DNA of 64,000 nucleotides from Actinomadura livida (GCF_014648675.1 NZ_BMRO01000005.1:181285-245284); one strand, 5' to 3'. Counted from the stretch's first letter, positions 39,274 to 48,333 are shown. Translations and numbers: made by a program. The notes: generated from the sequence alone by a model not told the origin.

Positions 39274-39861
39274 TCATGGGCGCCGGACGCGGTAGCGCAG
39301 GTGCATGACCTGCCGTGCGGGATCCTCGGTCGCTGGAGTTGTCAGCCGCCGGACGAGGTCGAGCTCGATGTGCTCCGCCGGCAGGCCGTCGAACAGCCGC
39401 CGTCCCTGCCCGAGCAGGACCGGCACGACATGGAGTTCCATCTCGTCGAGTTGCCCGGCCCGCAGCAGGGCCTGCGCCGCCCCGGCACCGTGCACCATGA
39501 CCTCGCCGTCCCCGGCCGACGCGCGGGCCTGCGCGGCGCACTCGCGCACATCGGTGACGTAGCGGACGCTCCCCGGTGGCGGGTCGTCCGGAACGTCGTG
39601 GGTCAAGACGAAGATCGGAACACCGTCGTGGTGGTCGCCCTGCCAGCGGTCGGCCAGCTCATAGGTGCGACGACCGGAGACGACGGCCCGAGTCGACATC
39701 GCCTCGGAGAACACCTGGCCGCTCGGCCCCGGATCATTGCGCCGGTCGAGCCAATTGAAGAGACGGAATCCGCCAATGCCCAATGGGGCGTCCGCGCCGT
39801 CCTCTGGCCCGGTGACGTAACCGTCCAGGGACATGGTCATGTAGAGCCGGATGATCGCCAC
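39274..39861 (-). CDS. Dihydrofolate reductase family (RibD C-terminal-like) protein, copy A
   Basis: A 195-residue reductase-fold protein from a GTG at 39861. Signatures: RLYMTMSLDGYVTGPEDG, AVVSGRRTYELADRWQGD, PIFVLTHDVPDDPPPG, GEVMVHGAGAAQALLRAGQL, DEMELHVVPVLLGQGRRLFD and HLRYRVRRP. Such stand-alone RibD_C proteins bind NADPH; substrates are mostly unknown. Three bases downstream of copy B, so the two are a tandem duplication in one operon. Confidence 0.9.
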   Translation of the reverse strand: MAIIRLYMTMSLDGYVTGPEDGADAPLGIGGFRLFNWLDRRNDPGPSGQVFSEAMSTRAVVSGRRTYELADRWQGDHHDGVPIFVLTHDVPDDPPPGSVRYVTDVRECAAQARASAGDGEVMVHGAGAAQALLRAGQLDEMELHVVPVLLGQGRRLFDGLPAEHIELDLVRRLTTPATEDPARQVMHLRYRVRRP

Positions 39862-39864
39862 CGG

Positions 39865-40461
39865 TCAGCCCTCCGACCGCACGCGGTAGCGGAGATGCTG
39901 CACGCCCGGAGCGTCCAGCGCACGGATCAGTTCGAGTTCGACGTGGTCGGGCGGCATGTTCTCGAACAGCCGGCGGCCCTGCCCGAGCAGGACGGGCATC
40001 AGCTGCAGCTCCATTTCGTCCAGCAGGCCGGCGCGAAGGCACGCCTGCGCGGTCGCGGCGCCGTGCAGCAGGATGTCGCGGCCACCGGCGGCGGCCTTGG
40101 CCTGGGCGACGCACGACTCGATGCCGTCGGTGACGTAGCGCGCGTGTCCCGGTGCGGGCTCGTCGGGTGCGGCATGGGTCAGCACGAAGATCGGAACGCC
40201 GTCATGGTGGTCGCCGCCCCAGCCGCCCGCGAACTCGAAGGTGCGCCGACCGGTGATCACCGCTCCCGTCGCCATGGCCTCGTCGAACACCGTGGCGTTC
40301 GCCCCGTCGGCGGGACGGTGCGAGCGCGGGTCCACGTCGCCGGGACGCAGCCAGTCGTGCAGCCGCTCCCCGTTGACACCGAGCCCGTGCTCCGGCCCGT
40401 CGTCCGGCCCGGTGATGAACCCGTCCACCGACATCGACATGTACAGCACGACCTTGCTCAT
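39865..40461 (-). CDS. Dihydrofolate reductase family (RibD C-terminal-like) protein, copy B
   Basis: A 198-residue paralogue of copy A: VLYMSMSVDGFITGPDDGPE, AVITGRRTFEFAGGWGGD, PIFVLTHAAPDEPAPGHARY, DILLHGAATAQACLRAGLLD, MPVLLGQGRRLFENMP and HLRYRVRSEG. Strong collinear similarity with copy A. First gene of the pair; divergent from the LuxR-type regulator across 236 bases with no other feature seen. Confidence 0.9.
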   Translation of the reverse strand: MSKVVLYMSMSVDGFITGPDDGPEHGLGVNGERLHDWLRPGDVDPRSHRPADGANATVFDEAMATGAVITGRRTFEFAGGWGGDHHDGVPIFVLTHAAPDEPAPGHARYVTDGIESCVAQAKAAAGGRDILLHGAATAQACLRAGLLDEMELQLMPVLLGQGRRLFENMPPDHVELELIRALDAPGVQHLRYRVRSEG

Positions 40462-40697
40462 CGCGACTCCGATCCGACCGCGGCGACCTTGAACGAGATA
40501 TCGGAGTCAACGGGATCGCCGACCCGGGTGCCGGCGGCGAGGACAGTGGTCATCATGGAATGCGATTCCTTACGTGACGGAGTTCTCCGGCCTGCGCCGG
40601 GCATTGACCTGCTCACTCAGCATGCAAGATCGCGCGACAGGGTTGTATCCCAGATTTCTGGGAGGACGCGCAGTGCGATTCGGGTACTTTTCGGTGC

Positions 40698-41816
40698 ATG
40701 GCGAATGCAGCGGTCCACGCACGCGTTCGCGACGACATCGTGCGGCTGGTTCACCGAGGTCTGCCGGTGCCCGATTTCTCCCGGGCCGTCGGCGACGCGT
40801 TGGGCCGCGCCGTGCCCGCCGAGGGCACCTGCCTGATGACGATCGACCCGGCGACCATGCTGCCGACCGCGGAGTTCGTTGAGAACGGCCTGCCCGCCGC
40901 CGAGCTGCTCCGGCTCGTCGAGATCGAGGTGCGCGAGCCGGACTTCAACAAGTGGGTCCAGCTGTCCCGCGCGGACCGTCCGGCGGCCAGCCTGAGCGAG
41001 GTCACCGCCGGTGATCTCGACCGCAGCCTGCGCCAGCGCGAGATCCGCGGCCCCGGTGGCTTCGCCGACGAGCTGCGCGTGGTCTTGGCGGGCGGCAAGG
41101 CGACCTGGGGCGCCCTGACCGTGTTCCGGGAGGCGAACCGTCCCCACTTCTCGGCGGCCGAGGTGCGGTTCGCGTCGTCGCTGGCCGGGTTGATCGCCGA
41201 CGGACTACGGCGCGGACTCCTGCTCGACGCCGCAAGGGCCGGCGACGCCGACACCGGCCTGCTGATCCTCGACACCGACGACGGCGTGCAGATGTCCAAC
41301 CAAGCTGCGCAACGCTGGCTGGACGAGCTGGGCACCGGTGACCGAGCAGGCGCCGAGCTGCCGCTGGTCGTCCCCGCCGTCGCCCGCCAGGCCCGCGCCC
41401 TGTGCGACGCACCGCCGACCGCGGTCCGCGCGCCTGCTGAGCTCCGGCCGGCCAGGGCCCGAGCGCGCACCCGATCCGGCCAGTGGCTCATCGTCCGGGG
41501 CTCCCTGATGGGCGACGGACCGGACTCGCCGGTCGCGGTGATGCTCGAAGCGGCCCGTCCCGCCGAAATGGCGCCGCTGATGGCCGATGCCTACGGCTTC
41601 ACCGACACCGAGCGGCGCGTGACCGAGCTGGTGGCGCAGGGCCTGTCCACCAGGCAGATCGCCGACCGGCTGCAGGTGTCGTCGTACACCGTGCAGGACC
41701 ACCTGAAGTCGATCTTCGCCAAGTCCGGCACCGGCTCACGCGGCGACCTGGTCGCCCAGCTGTTCTTCGATCACTACGCCGCCCCCCTGACGCTGGGAAC
41801 CGCTACGCCCCCGTGA
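40698..41816 (+). CDS. LuxR-family transcriptional regulator
   Basis: A 372-residue regulator. A GAF/PAS-like sensor region (residues about 10-280, including a PAS-like DTGLLILDTDDGVQMSNQAA) precedes the C-terminal LuxR HTH: YGFTDTERRVTELVAQGLST, RQIADRLQVSSYTVQDHLKS, IFAKSGTGSRGDLVAQLF. This is the large actinomycete class of stand-alone LuxR regulators. The target is unknown; the divergent DHFR pair is the nearest candidate. The gene ends 69 bases before the convergent WYL regulator. Confidence 0.9.
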   Translation: MANAAVHARVRDDIVRLVHRGLPVPDFSRAVGDALGRAVPAEGTCLMTIDPATMLPTAEFVENGLPAAELLRLVEIEVREPDFNKWVQLSRADRPAASLSEVTAGDLDRSLRQREIRGPGGFADELRVVLAGGKATWGALTVFREANRPHFSAAEVRFASSLAGLIADGLRRGLLLDAARAGDADTGLLILDTDDGVQMSNQAAQRWLDELGTGDRAGAELPLVVPAVARQARALCDAPPTAVRAPAELRPARARARTRSGQWLIVRGSLMGDGPDSPVAVMLEAARPAEMAPLMADAYGFTDTERRVTELVAQGLSTRQIADRLQVSSYTVQDHLKSIFAKSGTGSRGDLVAQLFFDHYAAPLTLGTATPP

Positions 41817-41885
41817 AGTTCGACCACCGATCACGCCGCGACCTGAAGAACCACTGGCGTCTCGTGGTCGGCCTAGGGCCGAAAT

Positions 41886-42848
41886 TCACACGGTGGATGG
41901 GCCGCCCGCCGCGCGGCGGAACTTCGTCGCGAGGCGATCGAACGCCGCCGCGAGCTCGTCTCCGTCGATCACCTCGATGTCGAGGTCGAACTGCGTCATC
42001 CACAGCGCGAGCCGGTCCGGGTCGTCGGAACCCAGCTCGACCTGGCACGTGGATTCGTCGACCACCTCGATATCGACCGGGATGCGTATCTTCGCGGCGA
42101 CCGCGGCGGCGGGAGCGTGCACGAGTACCCGCGCGCGGTACTTCCAGCCCGCCTTGCTGACGCGCCTGACGACGTACTCGACGGCCTCGTCCTCCGAGAC
42201 GGCGCGCGGCTGGAACCGCTCGCCCGTCGGTGCGTGCGGAACCATGCGGTCGACGCGGAAGATCCGCCAGTCGGCACGGTCGAGGTCCCACGCGAGCAGG
42301 TACCAGAGCGACCCCCAGCTCACCAGCCGCTGCGGTTCGGTGTGGCGGGCCCCTTCGCCGCCCCCGGGCTTGGTGTATCCGAACCGGAGCCGTTCACGGC
42401 CGCGGATCGCGGCGGCGACCGCACCGAGAGCCGAGAGATCGAGCGGCGGTCGAGCCCCTGGAACGACGCTCGTCGCCTCGCGTACCGCCTCGACGCGCCG
42501 GCGCAGGCGCGAGGGCAGCACCTGCTCCAGCTTCGCGAGCGCGGTGAGCGATGTCTCCTCGACGCCGAGCCTCTGGGTGGCGACCGCACCCAGTCCGACC
42601 GCGACGGCGACGGCCTCGTCGTCGTCGAGCAGCAGCGGGGGCATCGCCGTCCCGGCGGCCAGCCGGTACCCGCCCGCGACGCCGGGGCGCGCGTCCACGG
42701 GATAGCCGAGCGACCGCAGCCTGCCGATGTCGGCGCGCACCGTCCTCGTGCTCACGTCGAGGCGGCCGGCGAGCTCGGAGCTCGTCCAGTCGCGCTTGAG
42801 CTGGAGCAACGACAGCAGTTCGAGCAGGCGGGCGGAGGTCTCCAACAT
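41886..42848 (-). CDS. HTH/WYL-domain transcriptional regulator (DeoR-type)
   Basis: A 320-residue regulator from the ATG at 42848. N-terminal winged helix RLLELLSLLQLKRDWTSSEL, AGRLDVSTRTVRADIGRLRS; the middle WYL domain is WGSLWYLLAWDLDRADWRIF with RVDRMV, and a WCX C-terminal domain follows. WYL regulators sense ligands or nucleic acids. It is divergent from the epoxide hydrolase gene with 63 bases between starts, and is its probable regulator. Confidence 0.93.
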   Translation of the reverse strand: MLETSARLLELLSLLQLKRDWTSSELAGRLDVSTRTVRADIGRLRSLGYPVDARPGVAGGYRLAAGTAMPPLLLDDDEAVAVAVGLGAVATQRLGVEETSLTALAKLEQVLPSRLRRRVEAVREATSVVPGARPPLDLSALGAVAAAIRGRERLRFGYTKPGGGEGARHTEPQRLVSWGSLWYLLAWDLDRADWRIFRVDRMVPHAPTGERFQPRAVSEDEAVEYVVRRVSKAGWKYRARVLVHAPAAAVAAKIRIPVDIEVVDESTCQVELGSDDPDRLALWMTQFDLDIEVIDGDELAAAFDRLATKFRRAAGGPSTV

Positions 42849-42911
42849 GTTCTCGATCTTTCCAGCAATCGCGGAAGCCAATCTGCCGCATTGCCTGGAA
42901 GCGTCGGTGCC

Positions 42912-44054
42912 ATGAACGAGAACAGCGCACTCACACCGTTCCGTATCGACATCCCGCAGGCCGACATCGACGACCTGCGCGACCGGCTGGCCCGCACGCG
43001 CTGGCCGATCCCCGTACCGGGCCGGGACGATCGCACCGACTTCAGCCGCGGCATCCCGCTGGTGTACCTGAAGGAGCTCGCCGAGTACTGGCGCGACGGG
43101 TTCGACTGGCGTGCGCAGGAGGAGAAGCTCAACGAGTACGAACAGTTCACGACGGCCGTCGACGACCAGACGTTCCACGTCGTCCACGCGCGGTCGACGA
43201 ACCCGGAGGCCACCCCGCTGATCCTGAACCACGGCTGGCCGGGCTCGTTCGTCGAGTACCAGCGACTCGTCCCGCTGCTGGCCGACGAGTTCCACGTGGT
43301 CATCCCGTCGCTGCCCGGGTTCGGGTTCTCCACCCCGCTGTCGGGGACCGGCTGGGAGCTGGCGCGAACGACGGAGGCCTACGCCGAGATCATGACGCGT
43401 CTCGGCTACGAGAGGTTCGCGGCCCACGGCACCGACATCGGTGCGGGCACCACCGGCCGCCTCGCGGCGCTCTACCCGGAGCGCGTCATCGGCACGCACA
43501 CCGGCAGCGACCCCCGGGTGCTCGGGTTGCTCGGCGACAAGTTCCCGTACCCCGACGGTCTGTCCGATGACGAGACCGCCCAGATCGAGGCGATTCGCAC
43601 CGAGGACGCGGCCGAGCGCGGGTACCTCCTGATGCAGGACCACCGTCCCGACACGATCGGCGCGGCGCTCGCCGACTCGCCGGTCGGTCAGCTCGCGTGG
43701 ATCGCCGAGAAGTTCAAGACCAGGACCGGCGGCGACCACCGGACGCCGGACGAGACGGTCGACCGCGACCAGCTCCTCACGAACATCGGCCTGTACTGGT
43801 TCACCCGCAGCGGCGCGTCGAGCGCGCAGTTCTACTACGAGTCCGAGCACTCCGGGATCGACTTGTTCATGCCCTCCGACGTGCCGTCCGGATGGGCCGT
43901 GTTCGGCACCCACCCGCTCATGCGCCGCGCGATGGACCCGTGGAAGGCGATCGGCCACTGGAGCGAGTTCACCGAGGGCGGTCACTTCCCCGCGATGGAG
44001 GAGCCGGAGCTGCTCGCGAACGACATCCGCACCTTCTTCCGCGGCATTTCCTGA
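42912..44054 (+). CDS. Epoxide hydrolase (EHN-domain alpha/beta hydrolase)
   Basis: A 380-residue protein. The N-terminal epoxide-hydrolase domain (ALTPFRIDIPQADIDDLRDR...YLKELAEYWRDGFDWRAQEE) precedes an alpha/beta hydrolase core with the oxyanion motif NHGWPGSFVEYQRL, PSLPGFGFSTP, the nucleophile Asp in AAHGTDIGAGTTGRLA, ring-opening Tyr candidates in QFYYESEHS, and the catalytic His in TEGGHFPAMEEPELLA. It hydrates epoxides to diols. Likely under control of the divergent WYL regulator. A strong terminator follows. Confidence 0.93.
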   Translation: MNENSALTPFRIDIPQADIDDLRDRLARTRWPIPVPGRDDRTDFSRGIPLVYLKELAEYWRDGFDWRAQEEKLNEYEQFTTAVDDQTFHVVHARSTNPEATPLILNHGWPGSFVEYQRLVPLLADEFHVVIPSLPGFGFSTPLSGTGWELARTTEAYAEIMTRLGYERFAAHGTDIGAGTTGRLAALYPERVIGTHTGSDPRVLGLLGDKFPYPDGLSDDETAQIEAIRTEDAAERGYLLMQDHRPDTIGAALADSPVGQLAWIAEKFKTRTGGDHRTPDETVDRDQLLTNIGLYWFTRSGASSAQFYYESEHSGIDLFMPSDVPSGWAVFGTHPLMRRAMDPWKAIGHWSEFTEGGHFPAMEEPELLANDIRTFFRGIS

Positions 44055-44100
44055 CTTCACGTCGGAGCCCGCGGGCCACGAAGCCCCATGCAAGGCCCGG

Positions 44101-44140
44101 CCGGCCCGGGGGCTCGAACAAGAACGAGCCCCCGGGCCGG
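44101..44140. terminator. Strong hairpin after epoxide hydrolase gene
   Basis: Perfect 16-bp stem, 44101-44116 with 44125-44140, around an 8-base A-rich loop. It lies between the epoxide hydrolase stop and the stop of the convergent MarR remnant. Confidence 0.85.
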
Positions 44141-44148
44141 AGCGCTCC

Positions 44149-44404
44149 CTAGTCGTCCGAGGGGAGTACGAGCTTCTGCAGGGAGCTTCGTAGCTGCTCG
44201 GCGGCCTTCGGGGTGAGGGACGCCAGGAACTCGCGCTCGGCTTCGTCGTTCGCCTCGGTGGCCAGACGGAGCGTCTCGTGGCCGGCGTCGGTCAGTTCGA
44301 CCACGTTGCGGCGGCGGTCCTGCGCGTGCGGGTGGCGTGACACCAGGCCCTTGCCCTCCAAGGCGTCCAGCATCGCGACCATCGTGGTGCGGTCGATGCC
44401 CAGC
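44149..44404 (-). pseudogene. C-terminal half of a MarR-family gene (truncated duplicate)
   Basis: Closely matches the last 85 codons of the intact MarR gene at 46869-47315 (IDRTTMVAMLDALEGKGLVS, HPHAQDRRRNVVELTDAG, SLTPKAAEQLR, LQKLVLP). Similarity stops abruptly at 44404, just before the recognition helix region; the upstream DNA is unrelated. An ATG at 44457 could still give a 102-codon product without the N-terminal dimerisation helices, so it is probably non-functional. It ends beside the terminator at 44101-44140. Confidence 0.85.
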
Positions 44405-44432
44405 GAACTGCCGAATCGGCGTTGCGCGGGGT

Positions 44433-44459
44433 GCATGCCTCCTAGCCTGCTAGGCATGC
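44433..44459. promoter_or_regulatory. Nested inverted repeat at the start of the pRiA4b ORF-3 gene
   Basis: GCATGCCT (44433-44440) pairs with AGGCATGC (44452-44459); inside and overlapping it is CCTAGC-CT-GCTAGG (44441-44454). It spans the ATG of the following gene and the possible start of the MarR remnant on the other strand. Candidate operator. Confidence 0.4.
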
Positions 44460-45926
44460 CCGACAATGCCGACGTCCATGTCGTAGAGGTCTCCCTCGAC
44501 GAGCTGGTCGCGCAGGCGCGTGCCTGTCCGGCGCTCGCCACCGAGCGGAGCCTGGCCGAGTGGATCGGTCCGGGACGCAAGGTCACCACGCGGGGGGGGG
44601 CCTGCAGCCGGCCGCGGCCGTCGAGGCGTGTGAACTGCTGGGCCTGGAGACGCCGCCCCGCAAGCCGCGCAGCGCGCTGGACCTCCCCGAACTGATGATG
44701 GTGTGGGCGGCGGCGTCCGCGGCCGAGTTCATCGAGGTGACCGCCGGCCGGGTGACGGCACGGCCGGACCCGGCCTCGGCCGGTGGCTCGGCGGTGCACC
44801 GCAGGATGTCCTCACCATCTGGGCCGCCTGCACGGCCGAGTCTCTCGGCCTCACCGGCGAGGGAGAGCCGGAGGACACGGACTACCTGGTCGTCCTGGCC
44901 ACCCTCTACGAGCAGGGCGGTACGGCCTCGGGAGCGCGGTTGCTCGCGGCCTTCGATGAGATGGGAGCCGGTCCCGCGGCCTGCGACTGTCCGGACTGCG
45001 CGGCGCTGCAGCGGTCGTCGGGGCAGGGGCGCCTGGACGCCCTCGCCCTCGCCCGCGCGTGCGGCCCGGAGGCGGCGCTGGCGTGGCGCGAGTGGGCGGC
45101 CCGGGACGGGTTCGGCGCCCATGCCCGGCTCTGGCTCGCCGAGGTGGACGGCACCGAGCCGGCCGAACTCGACGAGGCATGGGCCGCCGTGGACACCCTG
45201 ACCGTCATGCTGGACACGCTGGCGGCCGACGCCCCCGCGGAGTTCCTGCCCACCGTCCTGCAGGCCGCCGCGGGCCCTGAGCTCACCCACGCCCTGCCGC
45301 TGCTGGACGAGTGCGGCCACCCGGACGCGCCGCGGCTCGTCGCCCTGCTGGGCGGCGTCCCGGAGCCGCTCCCGCCGCCCGGCCCGGCCGCCACCTACCA
45401 GCTCAAGATCCAGCTGAGGAACGTGACCAAGCCGCCGGTGTGGCGCCGGCTCCGGCTCCCCGCCGGCATCACCCTGGACCGCCTCCACGAGGTCGTCCAG
45501 GCCGCGATGGGCTGGGAGAACTACCACATGCACGTGTTCTCGCACGGCTCGGGCGAGTACGGGCGGCACGACCCCGAACTCGGGCATCGCGACGAGCGCG
45601 AGGTGTCGCTGTCGCAACTGCTCACCGCCCCCGGCGACAAGATCGGCTACACCTACGACTTCGGCGACGGCTGGGAGCACGACATTGTCCTGGAGGAGAT
45701 CCTGCCGCCGGAGGTCACCGACCCCGTCTGCGTCACCGGCAAGGGCGCCTGCCCGCCCGAAGACTGCGGCGGCAGCTGGGGTTACGCGGACCTGAAACAC
45801 ACCCTGGCCGACCCGAACACCGAAGACCACAAGAACATGCTCGAATGGCTCGACCTGGCCTCAGCCGACGAGTTCGACCCCGAACACTTCTCCCCCGAAG
45901 AAGCAAACCGAAGACTTCGCCCCTGA
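44456..45926 (+). pseudogene. Plasmid pRiA4b ORF-3 family gene with two frameshifts
   Basis: Three consecutive frames read as one protein. Frame 1 from the ATG at 44456: MPDNADVHVVEVSLDELVAQ to GPGRKVTTRGG. A shift in the run of nine G at 44592-44600 leads to LQPAAAVEACELLGLETPPR ... FIEVTAGRVTARPDPASAG. A second shift near 44780-44790 leads to RWLGGAPQDVLTIWAACTAE and on to the end. Both shifts fit the loss of one base. The C-terminal pRiA4b ORF-3 domain is intact: YQLKIQLRNVTKPPVWRRLR, HEVVQAAMGWENYHMHVFSH, YTYDFGDGWEHDIVLEEILP. The C-terminal frame alone (44703-45926) could be translated. A sequencing error in the G run cannot be excluded for the first shift. Confidence 0.8.
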
Positions 45927-46122
45927 CCCGCGAGTCCGATCGCCGACCAGAATCGCGGCGGTGGCCGCACAACGTCCGGGCCGCCGGTGTGCGTTCTCGG
46001 GACGTGATCGCCGTGCGGCTCCGGTAGCCCCGCGACACATTCCTACCTCGGCCTGCCTCGACCGGCACGTCGTCGTCTGCGAGGATCAAGGGCGAACAGG
46101 CGAATAGGGCAGGCAGGCAGGG

Positions 46123-46581
46123 ATGGAAGTTTTCGCGATAATCCTGGCTCCCTGCCTGGTGATCTTTTGGGGGCTCCCTGTCGGGATGTGGTGGCTCCCG
46201 CGCCGCTTCTGCCCGCCACTTGTGCGAATGGCAGGGCGAAGTACGGTCCGGGCGGGCCTCCTGACGGCGTCTGTACAGGTCGGGGGGCTGCTGGCCTTCT
46301 CGTCGGTAACGTACTTGATCGCCGAGTACCTGACGGGGGCCGTGCCCGTTTGGCTCGTGGCCATCCTGTTCACGCTGGTGGGCATGGTCTACACACCCCT
46401 GATCGGCATGGCCTTTCCCGACCGGAGTGGCCCCGCCTATGCGGAACTACGGCGCCATCTGAGGGAAGCGGGCGCAACAGTCGGCCAAGAACGGGCATTC
46501 GCCTGGGTGGGCGGACCGTTCACTTTCCTCGGGATGGCGGTAGTCCTGCCCGGGAGCCTCCTGGTATTCGGTCTACTGTGA
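46123..46581 (+). CDS. Small integral membrane protein, unknown
   Basis: A 152-residue protein from the ATG at 46123, with GGCAGGCAGGG just upstream. Four membrane segments: EVFAIILAPCLVIFWGLPVG, a pair around VQVGGLLAFSSVTYLIAEYL and PVWLVAILFTLVGMVYTPLI, and a last one FTFLGMAVVLPGSLLVFGLL. I do not recognise the family. Flanked by the pRiA4b remnant and a strong terminator. The 196 bases upstream and 287 bases downstream hold no further gene. Confidence 0.65.
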   Translation: MEVFAIILAPCLVIFWGLPVGMWWLPRRFCPPLVRMAGRSTVRAGLLTASVQVGGLLAFSSVTYLIAEYLTGAVPVWLVAILFTLVGMVYTPLIGMAFPDRSGPAYAELRRHLREAGATVGQERAFAWVGGPFTFLGMAVVLPGSLLVFGLL

Positions 46582-46608
46582 TCCCCCGCAGCTCCGGACG
46601 TGACGAGT

Positions 46609-46656
46609 GCGCGGCGGTGCAGGAGCCGAGGACGAGCTTCTCCTGCACCGCCGCGC
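46609..46656. terminator. Long hairpin after small membrane protein gene
   Basis: Perfect 17-bp stem, 46609-46625 with 46640-46656, loop 14 bases, 28 bases after the stop at 46581. Confidence 0.8.
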
Positions 46657-46868
46657 ACGTCGGGCTCAGCGGATCCAGCCTGACCTGAGCCCGGCATCCT
46701 CAGCCCCGGTCCCTCGAAGGACGGCTCATCGCTCATCTTCAGCCCCCGCTCAACGTCAGCGGCAGCGTGAACACTGACCACCGCACAGCGGTTCAGCAGG
46801 CCCGAGCCGCCTTCCGCGCCAGCGCAGGGCCCCGTCCGGGGGCATGAGATGGACGCCTTGCCGCGGCC

Positions 46869-47315
46869 CTAGTCGTCTGGGGGGAGGACGAGCTTCTGCA
46901 GGGAGTTTCGTAGCTGCTCGGCGGCCTTCGGGGTGAGGGACGTCAGGAACTCGCGCTCGGCGGCGTCGTTGGCGTCGGTGGCCAGGCGGAGGGTTTCGCG
47001 TCCGGCGTCGGTCAGTTCGACCACGTTGCGGCGGCGGTCCTGCGCGTGCGGGTGACGCGACACCAGGCCCTTGCCCTCCAGGGCGTCCAGCATCGCGACC
47101 ATCGTGGTGCGGTCGATGCCCAGCCGCTGCGCCGCCTCCTGCTGGGACGCCGGTTCGCGGCCGGCCAACGAGAGCAGGACGCCCAGCTCGCGCCCGTCGA
47201 TGCCGTAGGGCGTCACCGCGTTCGCGGTCAGCTCCGCCATCCGGAGGTGCGCGTGCTTGAGCAGGTAGACGAGATTGCCGCTCAGCCCGGGGCCCGGTCC
47301 ATCACCACTAGACAC
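46869..47315 (-). CDS. MarR-family transcriptional regulator
   Basis: A 148-residue MarR winged-helix repressor: NLVYLLKHAHLRMAELTANA, GIDGRELGVLLSLAGREPAS, QQEAAQRLGIDRTTMVAMLD (recognition helix), and the wing VSRHPHAQDRRRNVVELTDA. Intact parent of the fragment at 44149. It is divergent from the epimerase gene, and a 43-bp near-palindrome lies between the two starts, so it very probably represses that gene and itself. Confidence 0.94.
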   Translation of the reverse strand: MSSGDGPGPGLSGNLVYLLKHAHLRMAELTANAVTPYGIDGRELGVLLSLAGREPASQQEAAQRLGIDRTTMVAMLDALEGKGLVSRHPHAQDRRRNVVELTDAGRETLRLATDANDAAEREFLTSLTPKAAEQLRNSLQKLVLPPDD

Positions 47316-47327
47316 GGCAGAACTCTA

Positions 47328-47370
47328 TCGCTAACCTGATCGTCAGTAGTACTGATAATCAGCATAGCGA
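47328..47370. promoter_or_regulatory. Near-palindromic MarR operator candidate
   Basis: Symmetric around base 47349: a perfect core TCAGTAGTACTGA (47343-47355), with outer arms 47328-47340 and 47358-47370 matching at 11 of 13 positions. It sits 13 bases before the MarR start and 16 bases before the epimerase start. Confidence 0.75.
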
Positions 47371-47385
47371 CAGAAAGGCAAGCCA

Positions 47386-48333
47386 ATGATCTTGGTGACC
47401 GGAGGTCTGGGCTTCATCGGCTCCCACACCGTGCGCGCCCTGCTGGACCTCGGCGAAAGCTGCGTACTGGTCCAACGCCGGACCCGCGAGCTACCGGCAG
47501 ATCTCGCAGGCAGGCGGGCCACGATCGAGCAAGCCGACATCACCGACCTGAACGCGTTCCTCGACATCGGCAAACGCCACCAGATCACCGGCATCCTGCA
47601 CCTCGCAGGCTCGATGCCCTGGCCACCCGACCCCCAGCAGCCCATCGAGGCGGCGCGCAAAGCCCTGGACGGGCTGTTCAACGTCTTCCAGGCCGCCCAC
47701 GAGTGGAACGTGGACCGGGTCGGTGTCGCGAGCACGATCGGCGTCTACGGCGGCGTCACCGGCGACGGCCCGCTCGGTGAGGACATGCCGCTGTCGATGG
47801 CCTCGGCCCACCTGATCCCGACCTTCAAGAAGATCGGCGAACTGCTCAACGGCCACCTGGCCGACGCCACCGGCATCGACGTCGTCAACTACCGCATCTC
47901 CGCCACCTGGGGCCCGCGCGACCCCCACGGCGCCCTGTTCTTCGCCGCTCCCGAACTCGTCCACGCCGCCGCCCGCGGAACCGAGCCGAACCTGTCCACG
48001 CTCCCCGGGCCCGCCCACGCGGAAGACTCGATCGACATGTGCTACGTCAAGGACACCGCCCGGGCGATCGCTCTCCTCCAACTCGCAGACCGGCTCGACC
48101 ACCGCACCTACAACGTCGCGTCCGGCCGCGCGACGACCAACGCCGAGATCATCACCGCGATCAAGCAACTGGTGCCCGACGCCAAGGTCGAACTGCCCAC
48201 CGGAGGAGACCCGCGGCAGAGCTACCTCGACATCACCCGGCTCCAGCGGGACACCGGCTACAAGCCCGAGTACGACACCGAACGCTCCGTCGCCGACTAC
48301 ATCGCCTGGCTACGAGCAGGCAACGCGCACTGA
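47386..48333 (+). CDS. NAD-dependent epimerase/dehydratase family protein
   Basis: A 315-residue extended SDR. The N-terminus MILVTGGLGFIGSHTVRALL has the TGGxGFIG NAD loop; ILHLAGSMPW, the Ser/Thr region VASTIGVYGGVTGDGPLGED, and a divergent catalytic region. The usual YxxxK is not clear: the segment reads HLIPTFKKIGELL, with a Lys but His/Phe near the Tyr position. It ends with a sugar-epimerase-like DITRLQRDTGYKPEYDTERS. It may act on a small hydrophobic or sugar substrate. Probable target of the divergent MarR repressor. Confidence 0.88.
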   Translation: MILVTGGLGFIGSHTVRALLDLGESCVLVQRRTRELPADLAGRRATIEQADITDLNAFLDIGKRHQITGILHLAGSMPWPPDPQQPIEAARKALDGLFNVFQAAHEWNVDRVGVASTIGVYGGVTGDGPLGEDMPLSMASAHLIPTFKKIGELLNGHLADATGIDVVNYRISATWGPRDPHGALFFAAPELVHAAARGTEPNLSTLPGPAHAEDSIDMCYVKDTARAIALLQLADRLDHRTYNVASGRATTNAEIITAIKQLVPDAKVELPTGGDPRQSYLDITRLQRDTGYKPEYDTERSVADYIAWLRAGNAH

